Below are positions 25,740 through 34,955 of a DNA stretch of 64,000 nucleotides, in pieces (the first letter of the stretch is position 1; each line of letters begins with the position of its first letter). The position numbers were made by a program, and so were the translations under genes. The notes under the pieces are model-generated. The model saw only the letters and a program-made list of their open reading frames with translations, made no database searches and was not told the DNA's origin. Source of the stretch: an uncultured Sulfuricurvum sp. (GTDB lineage: Bacteria > Campylobacterota > Campylobacteria > Campylobacterales > Sulfurimonadaceae); the NCBI GenBank assembly GCA_903844635.1, contig CAIMUF010000074.1:221346-285345 (forward strand), written 5' to 3'.

Positions 25740-27393
25740 CCAAAACATGCAACCCAACACGCTGGAGGAAGAGATCGATTTAAAAGATATCTTCGCAACG
25801 CTTGGGCGTTATAAAACATCGATCGCTGCTATCGCTGTGGCAACAACATTGTTGGCGGCAATTTTTACCTATTTTAGTACCAGCATTTATCAAGCAGATT
25901 TGACATTGCAGATACAGCAGCCTACTGTTAGCTCCAAAAGCGCAGAAGGTGATTTCATGGCAGCTGCTTTGGAAGCACAGGGACAAAATATTGACAATGA
26001 AATTCCGATTTTGCAATCGTATTTCATTGCCCAAAAAGCTCTTGAAAAGATTCAGGTAGGGACTCGTTACTATACGACCAAACATTTTAAAACAGTTGAG
26101 CTCTATAAAGACACCCCGTTTGTGGTCAATGCTGACGCCATTGTCGAAAGACTGATTGGATATAAGTTTGGGCTTCATCCTGTCGATGCTAATCATTTTG
26201 AACTGGTTATTGAACCGACATTGTCCATGAAAATCAGCAATGTTTTTCGTGCATTGGGTGGGTCTGTTTCTATTGAAAAGCAATTGATCTATTTCAAAGG
26301 CACCTATACGTACGGTTCATTGATCAGTTCTCCGTTGTTTAAAATAACGGTTAATAAAATCGGTGATATGGATAATAGCAATTATGGATTTTCCATCACT
26401 CCCAATGAGTATATGTTCCCCTTGATCCAAGAATCTTTAAAAGTATCCGTTGCCTCGGATAAAAGTTCTGTCTTGCAACTGAGCTATGAAGACAACGTGC
26501 CCGAACGTGCTCAAACTATTCTAAACGCAATAGCTGATGCGTATAAAGAGCAAACAATCGAAGTTAAAAACAGCGGTGCGAAAAAAACATTAACCTTTAT
26601 CGATCAACAGTTAAAGGGAATCAATGACGCCCTTCAAAATTCAGCCACCAATCTAGAAAACTACAAATCCGCGCATATTGTCATTGACCCAAAAGAAAAA
26701 GGGGTTTTGGCATCGCAAAAAATAGCAGAACTTCAAACACAGCGTGATGAGATCGACATGCAAGTAAGTGTCATGGAGAATCTTCTTAACTACATTAACA
26801 GTAACAAAGATACGACAGGGATTGATGTCGGATCGATGAGTACCATCAGTGCACCGATTCTTTCCCTGATCGAGAAAATACAAGCTGCCGATGCCCAACA
26901 TACCGCATTGGTCAATGATTATACCGACAAGCACCCGTCTGTGGTAAAAATTACCGATCAAATCAGTAAACTTCGCAGTAATCTAAAAGCGACCATTGAG
27001 AGCAGTCTACGTGGTATCCGACAGCGTAAAGCGACGTTGGATAATATTATTAGTCAAAACAATGCTGCTCTTGAAGCGATTCCAGCCCAAGAAAAACAGC
27101 TCTCTCAACTCTCTAACAGTTTTACCGTCAATCAAAAAGTCTATGAATATCTTCTTCAAAAACGGGCTGAAACGGCGATTGTCGAATCTTCGACAGTCTC
27201 TTCGGTTCGAGTCATTGACCAGGCTCTCGTAGGGGACATCCCGATCAAGCCCAAATCGCTTCTTGTTATATTGGTTGGATTGATTTTAGGATTTATTATC
27301 GGAGTTGCGCAAGCATTCATCCGGAACTATCTTTCCAATACGATTCAGACAATCAGTGATTTGGAAAAAAATTGGCTTCACTCGTTGTGGTAG
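25720..27393 (+). CDS. Wzz/GNVR-type polysaccharide chain-length protein, C-terminus truncated
   Basis: This 557-aa polysaccharide co-polymerase has TM1 at about 35-55 ([18 protein letters not shown]), a large periplasmic part with coiled coils and a GNVR-like region (about 430-500), and TM2 near 520-540 ([20 protein letters not shown]). It would control chain length or couple export with the Wza-like protein. The normal cytoplasmic tail after TISDLEK is missing. The frame instead ends in KNWLHSLW, encoded by the antisense of the wecB remnant. A tyrosine-kinase domain, if there was one, has been lost. The junction lies in an A7 run at 27365-27371. Confidence 0.82.
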   Translation: MSSYLNNQNMQPNTLEEEIDLKDIFATLGRYKTSIAAIAVATTLLAAIFTYFSTSIYQADLTLQIQQPTVSSKSAEGDFMAAALEAQGQNIDNEIPILQSYFIAQKALEKIQVGTRYYTTKHFKTVELYKDTPFVVNADAIVERLIGYKFGLHPVDANHFELVIEPTLSMKISNVFRALGGSVSIEKQLIYFKGTYTYGSLISSPLFKITVNKIGDMDNSNYGFSITPNEYMFPLIQESLKVSVASDKSSVLQLSYEDNVPERAQTILNAIADAYKEQTIEVKNSGAKKTLTFIDQQLKGINDALQNSATNLENYKSAHIVIDPKEKGVLASQKIAELQTQRDEIDMQVSVMENLLNYINSNKDTTGIDVGSMSTISAPILSLIEKIQAADAQHTALVNDYTDKHPSVVKITDQISKLRSNLKATIESSLRGIRQRKATLDNIISQNNAALEAIPAQEKQLSQLSNSFTVNQKVYEYLLQKRAETAIVESSTVSSVRVIDQALVGDIPIKPKSLLVILVGLILGFIIGVAQAFIRNYLSNTIQTISDLEKNWLHSLW

Positions 27394-27841
27394 GAGCAAA
27401 ATGATATGCTGTAATTTGTGTTGTTAGTTGACGGTTTGCTTCTTCGGGCCATGGGCTGTAGATGTCTCCGGTGCGCAGACCGGCTTCGATATGGGCAATT
27501 TTAATCTGTTGGTAAAAGGCAGCGAGGGATGCAGCAAACGTAGTTGTGGTATCTCCGTGGACAAAAACAATATCGGGTTTGTAATCGCTCAAAACCTCTT
27601 TCATTCCAAGTAGAACGTTAGCGGTAATGTCGTAAAGATCTTACCCCGGCTTCATGATATTGAGGTCATAGTCAGGGGTAATGTCAAAAAGGTCTAATAC
27701 CTGATCGAGCATTTCTCGATGCTGGGCTGTAACACATACCTTAGTTTCAAAATCTTCAGAGTTATTTTGAAAGGCTTTGACTAATGGAGCCATTTTAATA
27801 GCTTCAGGGCGAGTTCCAAAAACGATGAGTATCTTTTTCAT
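27353..27841 (-). pseudogene. wecB-like UDP-GlcNAc 2-epimerase remnant with in-frame stop and lost 3' end
   Basis: The start [20 protein letters not shown] (27841) and later [19 protein letters not shown] and [18 protein letters not shown] are unmistakable WecB N-terminal sequences. The frame is interrupted by a TAA at 27641-27643, where the family has Gln (MKPG-Q-DLYDIT); the codons on both sides continue in the same frame, so one C-to-T change explains it. The 3' two thirds of the gene are absent: the sequence switches at an A7/T7 run into the end of the Wzz-like gene. The product cannot be an active epimerase. Confidence 0.85.
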
Positions 27842-27917
27842 AAGTTTATTTTCCATTTTTTCATAAGTGTAACTTTTTCATACTACATCTTTTTTTGTCG
27901 GCGGTATTCTACCATTT

Positions 27918-28703
27918 TTAATCTAATTTAACATTAATGACAAGCCCCATTGAATCATGCTTGTCAAAGGGCTTGCTGATTCGAGCGGTTTCTATGCAGA
28001 GCATATGGCAATAATCATTCGCCTCCATATCTGCAATCTCGGCGGAGCGTTCGATCCATGGATTCCAAACCACAACATCACTGTGCCCTTGGTGGATTAG
28101 ACGGAGCGTTTGCTCAGGGGTGGTGAGGAGATTTTCACTCTGAGGATGGCTGTAGATGCGGTCTACTTCGTTGTGAATTTGGAGAGTCGCTTCTGCTGTG
28201 GTGACATGAGTGTTTTCTTGGAGGGAATCACTATAACAATCCCCTAAACCGCTGATAGTTGAATGGGCAATGTCAGAGGTGGAGAGATAGGTGTGCAGTG
28301 CGCCTGTTGTTGGGATCGGTGCGTCGATATTCAGCTGTATTTCACATGTTGACCCTAAATGCATCTGAAGTGTGAGGGTGAAAGGGTGAGGCCAAATCTC
28401 TCTTGTTTTTGGGGAGTCGCTTAGGCGAAACTCAAGGTGAACGCCACTGTTGGTATCGTCTCGACTGATCAGTTCCCAGGGCATCAGTCTGGCAAAACCG
28501 TGTGCGGGAGAGAATGCTTTGCCAAACCACGGCCAGCAAATAGGGACACCGCCTCGAAAGGCTTTATCCGAAGTGTAGTGGGAAATGTCACTGGACCAAA
28601 GAACATCTGAAGTGCCAGTTGGGATCCAACTGATCAGTTGTGCCCCTTGGTGCAAAATCATGGCACGACAGAGAGGATGATCGATGTGAAGGATATTAGG
28701 CAT
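27918..28703 (-). CDS. D-hexose-6-phosphate mutarotase / aldose 1-epimerase family protein
   Basis: This 261-aa beta-sandwich protein resembles YeaD/GalM-type mutarotases. Visible elements are HQGAQLISWIP, FRGGVPICWPWFG, AHGFARLMPWEL (His in a catalytic position), LHTYL and WNPW near the C-terminus with a glutamate region (CIETARI). It would interconvert anomers of a hexose phosphate. It lies 14 bp downstream of galE and is probably co-transcribed with it. Which sugar it acts on cannot be read from the sequence. Confidence 0.85.
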   Translation of the reverse strand: MPNILHIDHPLCRAMILHQGAQLISWIPTGTSDVLWSSDISHYTSDKAFRGGVPICWPWFGKAFSPAHGFARLMPWELISRDDTNSGVHLEFRLSDSPKTREIWPHPFTLTLQMHLGSTCEIQLNIDAPIPTTGALHTYLSTSDIAHSTISGLGDCYSDSLQENTHVTTAEATLQIHNEVDRIYSHPQSENLLTTPEQTLRLIHQGHSDVVVWNPWIERSAEIADMEANDYCHMLCIETARISKPFDKHDSMGLVINVKLD

Positions 28704-28717
28704 TTATTGTGTGCAAT

Positions 28718-29719
28718 TTACACATACCCTTGCGGATTCTTGGATTGAAAGTTCCAGGCATCGCGGCACATGCATGCTAAGTCACGCTGAGCACTCCATC
28801 CCAGAAGTGCTCTGGCGGAGTCAGGGTTGGCATAGCATGCTGCAATGTCCCCTTCGCGACGCGGTTCGATCGTATAGGGGATTGGGCTGCTGCTTGCTTT
28901 TGCAAATGCATTGACCACATCCAAAACGCTGTAGCCTGTTCCTGTGCCCAGATTTGCGGGAGTGCATTGAGCTGTTGTTAATGCTTCGAGTGCTTTTAGA
29001 TGGCCTGATGCGAGATCGACGACGTGGATGTAGTCTCTTACTCCTGTTCCATCAGCAGTCGAATAGTCCCCACCAAAAACCATGAGATTTTCGCGACGTC
29101 CAATGGCGACTTGTGCCACGAAAGGCATGAGGTTGTTGGGAATACCTTGCGGGTCTTCGCCGATAAGTCCGCTTTCATGTGCTCCGACAGGGTTGAAATA
29201 GCGTAAAATCATGATACGCCATGAGGGGTCAGCTCGGTACAAATCGCGTAAAATTTCCTCGATTACGAGTTTGGTCTGGCCGTAGGGATTGGTGGTGCTC
29301 AAGGGATGATTTTCATCTAACGGTAGGTATTGCGGATCACCGTAGACCGTTGCTGAGGAGCTGAAGACAAGGGTTTTAATCGTGTTGGTTTGCATCGCGC
29401 GTAACAGACAAAGTGTTCCCTGAACGTTATTGTCATAATATTCCAGAGGTTTTGCAACCGATTCCCCCACTGCTTTGAGTCCGGCGAAATGGATTACAGC
29501 ATCACAGCCTCTCATTGCTTCGGTGAGGGATGTCTCATCTCGGATGTCTCCGATAATCAACGTAACGAATTTTCCGGTGATGGTCTCTACGCGGCGAAGA
29601 GCTTCATCAGAGCTGTTGGAAAAATTGTCATAGACAATAATATCATGACCGTTTTGCAACAACTCAACACAGGTATGGGTTCCGATGTATCCGGCTCCTC
29701 CGGTAACGAAAATTTTCAT
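28718..29719 (-). CDS. galE: UDP-glucose 4-epimerase
   Basis: This 333-aa short-chain dehydrogenase-type epimerase interconverts UDP-glucose and UDP-galactose. It has the NAD loop VTGGAGYIGTHTC (5-17), the active-site Ser/Thr region FSSSATVYGDP, the YxxxK of NPYGQTKLVIEE and the substrate site GVRDYIHVVDLASGH. All are intact. The ATG at 29719 overlaps the stop of the upstream WecA-like gene by 4 bp. It supplies sugar nucleotides for surface polysaccharide. Confidence 0.94.
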   Translation of the reverse strand: MKIFVTGGAGYIGTHTCVELLQNGHDIIVYDNFSNSSDEALRRVETITGKFVTLIIGDIRDETSLTEAMRGCDAVIHFAGLKAVGESVAKPLEYYDNNVQGTLCLLRAMQTNTIKTLVFSSSATVYGDPQYLPLDENHPLSTTNPYGQTKLVIEEILRDLYRADPSWRIMILRYFNPVGAHESGLIGEDPQGIPNNLMPFVAQVAIGRRENLMVFGGDYSTADGTGVRDYIHVVDLASGHLKALEALTTAQCTPANLGTGTGYSVLDVVNAFAKASSSPIPYTIEPRREGDIAACYANPDSARALLGWSAQRDLACMCRDAWNFQSKNPQGYV

Positions 29720-30825
29720 TGAGGCTCCGCTTTGAGAATAATGGGAGTAGGGAAAGCTTCTGGCATTCCGCTTTCACGGATGATTGGTCGAGCTTTTTTC
29801 CCTTGGCGCTGTTTTTTTACTTTTTTTGCTTTTTTACGATGACGAAGGCACTGATCGAAAAGGTTTAGAAACGTAAAAAATAAAAGACCGAACAGCACTA
29901 AAGAGAGGAAGTCATCTTTTCCTTGAAGCTGATATCCGATGATCGAAAAGACGGCTTGAATGGAGGCGAGAAGCACTACCGCTACTGGGACATTGACTTT
30001 TACGCCATAAACAAAATGGTGGAGGTGGTTTTTGTCTGCCTTAAATGGGGATTCTCCTCTTTGTATTCGGCGTGTCATCACAATAAAGGTATCCAGCAGC
30101 GGAAGGGCAATGATAAATAAGATGGCAGTGGGACTCGTGTATTTGAACGAGAGGATACTTAATACTGAGATGACGAATCCCAGAGTAAGAGATCCGCTGT
30201 CTCCCATAAAAATTTTGGCCGGAAACCAGTTGAAAAGCCAAAAAACAATCAGTGCTGCGATAAATGAGGAGGAAATGGTCATGATGAGAAGGTCATCATG
30301 ATTGAAACCAATGGCAAGAAACGTGACCAATATGATGAGAGAGACTGAGGCTGAGAGTCCATCAAGTCCATCAATGAGATTCAGTGCGTTCGTAAATCCG
30401 GCAATGGCAATAAACATAAATGGGAAGATCAGGTAGTAGTGAAGGGCGATTTCGTATCCGAAATAGCTTCCCAATGTATCGATTTGAATACCCTGAAGGT
30501 AAACGAGGATTGCAGCAAAAAAAATAAATACAAATTTATAACGCGGGGATACGTCATAGACATCATCTAAAAAGCCAATAATAAAAACGAGGGTAATCGC
30601 GGCATAAAGATAGAGGTTGGAGAAGATGTGATCCGAGTTAAAAATACTTTGTACCAGCATAACAGACAAAAAGATAGCAATACCGGCCCCTCTCGGGACC
30701 ACTTTTTTATGCATACTGCGTTCATTTGGGACATCAACCAAGCCCAATACGTGAGCATAACGAATCAAAATAAAATGAAATAAAGCAGCAAAAGCAGCGA
30801 TTAGGAAAAATATATGTAAATGCAT
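29716..30825 (-). CDS. WecA/TagO-type undecaprenyl-phosphate sugar-1-phosphate transferase
   Basis: This 369-aa polytopic membrane protein belongs to the same family as MraY, and would transfer a sugar-1-phosphate to undecaprenyl phosphate to start a glycan. Motifs are PNERSMHKKVVPRGAG (substrate loop), GFLDDVYDVSPRYK, the NALNLIDGLDGLS catalytic box and [11 protein letters not shown]. The C-terminal tail is strongly basic (KKAKKVKKQRQGKKARP). It is coupled to galE and belongs to the damaged polysaccharide locus. The exact sugar is unknown. Confidence 0.88.
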   Translation of the reverse strand: MHLHIFFLIAAFAALFHFILIRYAHVLGLVDVPNERSMHKKVVPRGAGIAIFLSVMLVQSIFNSDHIFSNLYLYAAITLVFIIGFLDDVYDVSPRYKFVFIFFAAILVYLQGIQIDTLGSYFGYEIALHYYLIFPFMFIAIAGFTNALNLIDGLDGLSASVSLIILVTFLAIGFNHDDLLIMTISSSFIAALIVFWLFNWFPAKIFMGDSGSLTLGFVISVLSILSFKYTSPTAILFIIALPLLDTFIVMTRRIQRGESPFKADKNHLHHFVYGVKVNVPVAVVLLASIQAVFSIIGYQLQGKDDFLSLVLFGLLFFTFLNLFDQCLRHRKKAKKVKKQRQGKKARPIIRESGMPEAFPTPIILKAEPQ

Positions 30826-30940
30826 AGTGCGAATAATAGTGAAATTAAATTAAAAATAGGATTAAAAAAATATATATTATGTTTTTTTCTGTAATTTATC
30901 TGTAACAATTTAATCTCATTTTCTCTAAGTAACCTTCTGA

Positions 30941-30946
30941 TATAAT
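30941..30946 (+). promoter_or_regulatory. lepA promoter -10 box
   Basis: TGATATAATTGC carries a TATAAT (30941-30946) 24 bp before the first lepA ATG. It lies in an AT-rich divergent region between the WecA-like gene and lepA. Confidence 0.55.
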
Positions 30947-30970
30947 TGCATCAACTAAAATGAACGAGAA

Positions 30971-32770
30971 ATGAACCTAATGAATAATATTCGAAACTTT
31001 TCTATCATCGCTCACATCGACCACGGTAAAAGTACCTTAGCCGACCGAATCATCCAAGAATGCGGTTCTGTAACGGAACGTGAACTGGGCAAGCAGATGA
31101 TGGACACAATGGACATCGAGCAAGAGCGTGGAATCACGATCAAGGCTCAGAGTGTCCGTTTGGATTATGTCAAAGACGGTCAGCACTATATCCTCAATCT
31201 CATCGACACTCCGGGCCACGTTGATTTCAGCTATGAAGTGTCTAAATCACTGGCCTCTTCTGATGGCGCATTACTCATCGTCGATGCGGCACAAGGGGTT
31301 GAAGCGCAAACGATTGCCAATGTCTATTTGGCAATGGAAAACAACCTCACACTTATTCCTGTAATCAACAAGATCGATCTTCCCTCTGCAGAGCCTGAGC
31401 GTGTTGCTGAAGAGATCGAAGCGACCATCGGAATCGATGCAACCGATGCATTATTGATTTCGGCAAAAACGGGTGTGGGTATTCGTGAACTCATCGATGC
31501 GATTGTAGATCGTATCCCAGCTCCTAGTGGAGATCCTGAAGCTACAACCAAAGCAATTATTTACGATTCATGGTTTGATGCGTATCAGGGTGCTATGGCA
31601 CTTGTGCGTGTGTTCGATGGTGAGATCAAGATGAATCAGATGATTAAGCTCATGCACAACGGTGAAAATCATCAAGTCCTTGAACTCATGTATCCCCATC
31701 CTATTCGCCGTCAAAAGACGCAAACGCTTAAAAGCGGTGAGATCGGGATAGTCGTGCTGGGTGTTAAAGACGTAGGAAGTATCCGCGTAGGCGATACCAT
31801 TACCGATGCCAAAAATCCGACTGCTCAGCCTGTGACTGAGTATGCACCTGCTAAGCCGTTTGTTTTCGCAGGGTTATATCCGATCGATACCGATGAGTTT
31901 GAAGCGGTGCGTGATGCACTGGACAAACTCAAGCTCAATGACAGCTCTTTGAGCTATGAGCCGGAGACATCGATGGCTCTTGGATTTGGATTCCGTGTCG
32001 GATTTTTGGGGATGCTGCACATGGAAGTCATCAAAGAGCGGCTGGAGCGAGAGTTTAATCTCGATTTGATCGCTACGGCTCCCTCGGTTGTGTACAAAGT
32101 GTATAAAACCGATGGAACAATGGTGGAAGTGCAAAATCCAAGTGAGCTGCCGGAACCGCAGTTTATCGAGCGTATCGAAGAGCCATATGTACGTGCGACT
32201 GTCATTACTCCGGTTGATTATTTGGGGAATGTTATTACGCTGGTCACCAATAAGCGCGGAATGCAAGAGAAGATGGATTATCTCAATGAGACGCGGGTCA
32301 TGTTGATTTATTCGATGCCGATGAATGAGATCGTTGTGGATTTTTATGACAAACTCAAATCAACGTCCAAAGGATATGCGAGTTTCGACTACGATCCGAT
32401 CGAGTTTCGTGATGGCGATTTGGTCAAGCTCGATGTTCGTGTAGCGGGAGAAGTCGTTGATGCTCTTAGTGTTATCGTCCCTCGTACTTCTGCTGATTTC
32501 AGAGGACGTGCACTGGTCAAAAATATGAAAGAAATTGTTCCTCGACAGCTGTTCGAAGTAGCCATCCAAGCGTCTATCGGCAACCGTGTTATCGCGCGTG
32601 AGACGGTGAAATCCATGGGTAAAAATGTGACCGCCAAATGTTACGGGGGAGACATTTCCCGTAAACGCAAACTCCTCGACAAACAAAAAGAGGGTAAAAA
32701 ACGGATGAAGGCAATTGGAAAAGTCCAGCTTCCGCAAGAGGCATTTATGTCTGTTCTTAAAATGGACTAA
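30971..32770 (+). CDS. lepA: Elongation factor 4 (LepA)
   Basis: This 599-aa ribosome-dependent GTPase is thought to back-translocate or rescue stalled ribosomes and to help 30S assembly. G1 is [10 protein letters not shown] (about 13-22), G2/G3 are GITIKAQ and DTPGHVDF, and the LepA-specific C-terminal domain ([27 protein letters not shown] region) is present. ATG at 30971 ([10 protein letters not shown]) or the in-frame ATG at 30980 (MNNIRNF) could be the start; the second fits the family better. It is followed 1 bp later by comF. Confidence 0.96.
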   Translation: MNLMNNIRNFSIIAHIDHGKSTLADRIIQECGSVTERELGKQMMDTMDIEQERGITIKAQSVRLDYVKDGQHYILNLIDTPGHVDFSYEVSKSLASSDGALLIVDAAQGVEAQTIANVYLAMENNLTLIPVINKIDLPSAEPERVAEEIEATIGIDATDALLISAKTGVGIRELIDAIVDRIPAPSGDPEATTKAIIYDSWFDAYQGAMALVRVFDGEIKMNQMIKLMHNGENHQVLELMYPHPIRRQKTQTLKSGEIGIVVLGVKDVGSIRVGDTITDAKNPTAQPVTEYAPAKPFVFAGLYPIDTDEFEAVRDALDKLKLNDSSLSYEPETSMALGFGFRVGFLGMLHMEVIKERLEREFNLDLIATAPSVVYKVYKTDGTMVEVQNPSELPEPQFIERIEEPYVRATVITPVDYLGNVITLVTNKRGMQEKMDYLNETRVMLIYSMPMNEIVVDFYDKLKSTSKGYASFDYDPIEFRDGDLVKLDVRVAGEVVDALSVIVPRTSADFRGRALVKNMKEIVPRQLFEVAIQASIGNRVIARETVKSMGKNVTAKCYGGDISRKRKLLDKQKEGKKRMKAIGKVQLPQEAFMSVLKMD

Positions 32771-32771
32771 C

Positions 32772-33347
32772 GTGCGCTGTATGATGTGCGAGTGCTTTAG
32801 TCTCTCGCACATTTGCTCCAACTGTCAAAAAACTCTTCTCTCACCTATCCTCCATAAGCGCAAAGTTTTAGGTTCTATTCCTGTTTATTCTTTTTATCCT
32901 TACGATGCTATCGAGCCTTTATTGCTTACTAAACATACGGATGTTGGATTTTACATCTACACACTTTTAGCAAAAAATTCATTGTCGAAATTTGCAAAGG
33001 AGTGGAGTTATGACGCTCGTGTCGCATCAATCGGTATTGATGATAATTCCAAAAGCGGTTATTCGCATACCGCTGTTTTGAACAAAGCGCTAAAATCAAC
33101 CAATATTACCCCGTATTTTGGGAAACTCAGGGCACAAAACCCCTATAAATATGCAGGGAAAAGTGTGGAAGAGCGGTTAATCAATCCTCGAAATTTTAAA
33201 TTTTTGCCGTTTACTGAGGAAGAAGTGATTTTAGTGGATGATATTGTGACGACAGGTTCAACGCTTACCGAGGCTGTCGAAACATTGGCTTTGCAAGGAA
33301 AAAAAGTCATTTTATGTCTCACTCTTACGGATGCGGAAAATAAATAA
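32772..33347 (+). CDS. ComF-type phosphoribosyltransferase
   Basis: The start is taken as GTG at 32772 (product begins MRCMMCECFS), 1 bp after lepA; longer versions would overlap lepA. The 191-aa protein has a Cys-rich N-terminus (CMMCEC and HICSNC, a probable zinc site) and a C-terminal phosphoribosyltransferase domain with the PRPP loop VILVDDIVTTGSTL. ComF proteins take part in DNA uptake and single-stranded DNA handling in naturally competent bacteria. Motifs are intact. It is coupled to lepA by spacing, an arrangement without an obvious functional link. Confidence 0.85.
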   Translation: MRCMMCECFSLSHICSNCQKTLLSPILHKRKVLGSIPVYSFYPYDAIEPLLLTKHTDVGFYIYTLLAKNSLSKFAKEWSYDARVASIGIDDNSKSGYSHTAVLNKALKSTNITPYFGKLRAQNPYKYAGKSVEERLINPRNFKFLPFTEEEVILVDDIVTTGSTLTEAVETLALQGKKVILCLTLTDAENK

Positions 33348-33353
33348 CTGTCC

Positions 33354-33485
33354 TTATCCATAGTGAGTGATTTTCTTTAAAATTCAATTCTAAACTTCAT
33401 TCGTTAAGAGTCAGTGGTGCTTTTACATTCCATAATTGAGCATGTGCGTCTTTGAATTCTCAAAAAAATCACTCACTATGGATAA
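33354..33485. repeat. 132-bp inverted-repeat element, copy 1, between convergent genes
   Basis: Left arm 33354-33387 (TTATCCATAGTGAGTGATTTT and on) pairs with right arm 33452-33485 with about 4 mismatches in 34 bp, around a 64-bp loop. The loop has CTAAACTTCATTC, TTAAGAGT and GGTGCTTTT, which recur in copy 2 (55001-55128, opposite orientation). The element fills the gap between comF and the histidine kinase gene. It encodes no protein. It may be a bidirectional terminator, a structured RNA or a MITE-like element. Confidence 0.85.
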
Positions 33486-33502
33486 TATATGACTAAATAA
33501 GT

Positions 33503-34900
33503 TTATTTATCGGGAGAATGAGAGGGGAGTGAAATATAAAAACAGCTTCCTTTTCCAACGACACTTTCAACCCATATTTTTCCGCTATGAGCTTCAACCA
33601 TTTCTTTGACAATGGCAAGACCCAATCCGGTTCCTTCTGGATTTCTTCCGGATAGATTATCAATTTGCGTAAAGGGCTCAAATATTTTTTCGTGCATATC
33701 CAAAGCGATTCCGGGTCCATGATCGCAGAGGGTAAAGAGATGTTTGGAAGAAAAATCGTAGGTGAATTTAATACGATCATTCTGTGGTGAAAATTTGATG
33801 GCATTGCTCAATATATTGAGCAGTATTTGGTAAAGCATTTTGCGATCAGCGACGATGGTTTCATTTTCAAAAGAGGGGTAAAGAATTTCAATATCTCTTT
33901 TATGAGCAATAGGTTCACACATCATCGAGAGTTCGTAAATAAAATCTTTTAAGGAAAATTGAGTGAAATTTGGTTTCATTTTTTCCGATTTAAGTTTGGA
34001 ATAATCGAGAATTGTATTGACTAAATCAAGGAGATGTTTGCCTGAAAAAAAGATTTTTTCAAGGTAGGTGATGATTTCGGCAGGAAGCTCTTTTTTCCGG
34101 CTCAAGATTTGTGAAAATCCTATAATCGAGTTAAGCGGGGTCCGTAACTCATGGCTCATGGTAGCAAAAAATGCTTCTTTGGCAATGGCGGCTTGTTTGG
34201 ATGCTTCGAGTGCATCGATGAGATGCTCCTGCGCTTGTTCTTTCTCAATAATTTCATCTTTTAAATGACGATTAAGCCGATCAATATTGTCTTTTTCTGC
34301 AGCAAGTTTTTCTAGCATAACATTCTGTTCGAATTGAAGCGTGATGGCATTGTGGAAGTTGGTATAAAATTTCTTGCCTGATACTAGAAGCATTCCACTG
34401 AATAAAATTAAGATAAAGCCCATAATATCGAATTCGTGAGAAGGGTGAGCAATTAAGACGATAAAAAATGGAATTAAGATAGTAAGATTATAAAAAAGAT
34501 ACGTTTCGAACCGATAAGAAAGATAACCTAAAGCTCCTGCTGCCATCCCTCCAGCGATGAATACGACGATAAGTCCGTATGCCAATGATCCATTAAATAA
34601 GAATATAGAGGTTGATCCCCACATCAATGAGGATAGTGCGAGACCTATAAAATAAAGAATATAAAGGCTTTTAAGAGAGTGTAGCTGAGAAACACGACGA
34701 TAATAAAAATAACTCATATAACGCAAAATCGTGAGAGCAGTATTGGCAATGATCCAGATCAGTAAAATTGTCGTGCTGATCTGTTGATATAAAATGCCTG
34801 CAAGAAAAAGAGAATTGAACCAAGAAGCGAAAAGAGGCAGAGGAAGTGCCCGATAAAGGGTATCAACCTCTTTTGCAAAAATGCTCTGATTATAGGACAC
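33503..34900 (-). CDS. Membrane sensor histidine kinase
   Basis: This 465-aa kinase has a mostly hydrophobic N-terminal sensor (about five or six membrane segments, residues 15-185), a coiled-coil linker (about 195-245), a HisKA domain with the phospho-His in ATMSHELRTPLNSIIGF, and a HATPase domain with N box ILSNAIKFSP, G1 DHGPGI, F box EKIFEPF and G2 GTGLGLAIV. All are intact, so it should autophosphorylate. There is no receiver domain and no adjacent response regulator gene, so it is an orphan kinase. The partner is unknown. Confidence 0.93.
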   Translation of the reverse strand: MSYNQSIFAKEVDTLYRALPLPLFASWFNSLFLAGILYQQISTTILLIWIIANTALTILRYMSYFYYRRVSQLHSLKSLYILYFIGLALSSLMWGSTSIFLFNGSLAYGLIVVFIAGGMAAGALGYLSYRFETYLFYNLTILIPFFIVLIAHPSHEFDIMGFILILFSGMLLVSGKKFYTNFHNAITLQFEQNVMLEKLAAEKDNIDRLNRHLKDEIIEKEQAQEHLIDALEASKQAAIAKEAFFATMSHELRTPLNSIIGFSQILSRKKELPAEIITYLEKIFFSGKHLLDLVNTILDYSKLKSEKMKPNFTQFSLKDFIYELSMMCEPIAHKRDIEILYPSFENETIVADRKMLYQILLNILSNAIKFSPQNDRIKFTYDFSSKHLFTLCDHGPGIALDMHEKIFEPFTQIDNLSGRNPEGTGLGLAIVKEMVEAHSGKIWVESVVGKGSCFYISLPSHSPDK

Positions 34901-34955
34901 AATCGCCTCGTTATTTAGAATTGTAAAACATTATAAGTGAGTTGCCCTTAAATCT

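Noticed and set aside
27641..27856. Two separate small genes for the wecB pieces
   Set aside because: The two frames are continuous in the same frame with one intervening stop; treating them as separate genes hides the pseudogene.
31874..32266. A 130-aa open frame on the minus strand inside lepA
   Set aside because: It lies entirely in the essential-type lepA coding sequence and has no independent sign of translation.
32715..32771. Upstream extension of comF into lepA
   Set aside because: The GTG at 32772 directly after lepA gives the usual Cys-rich N-terminus; the longer version overlaps lepA.
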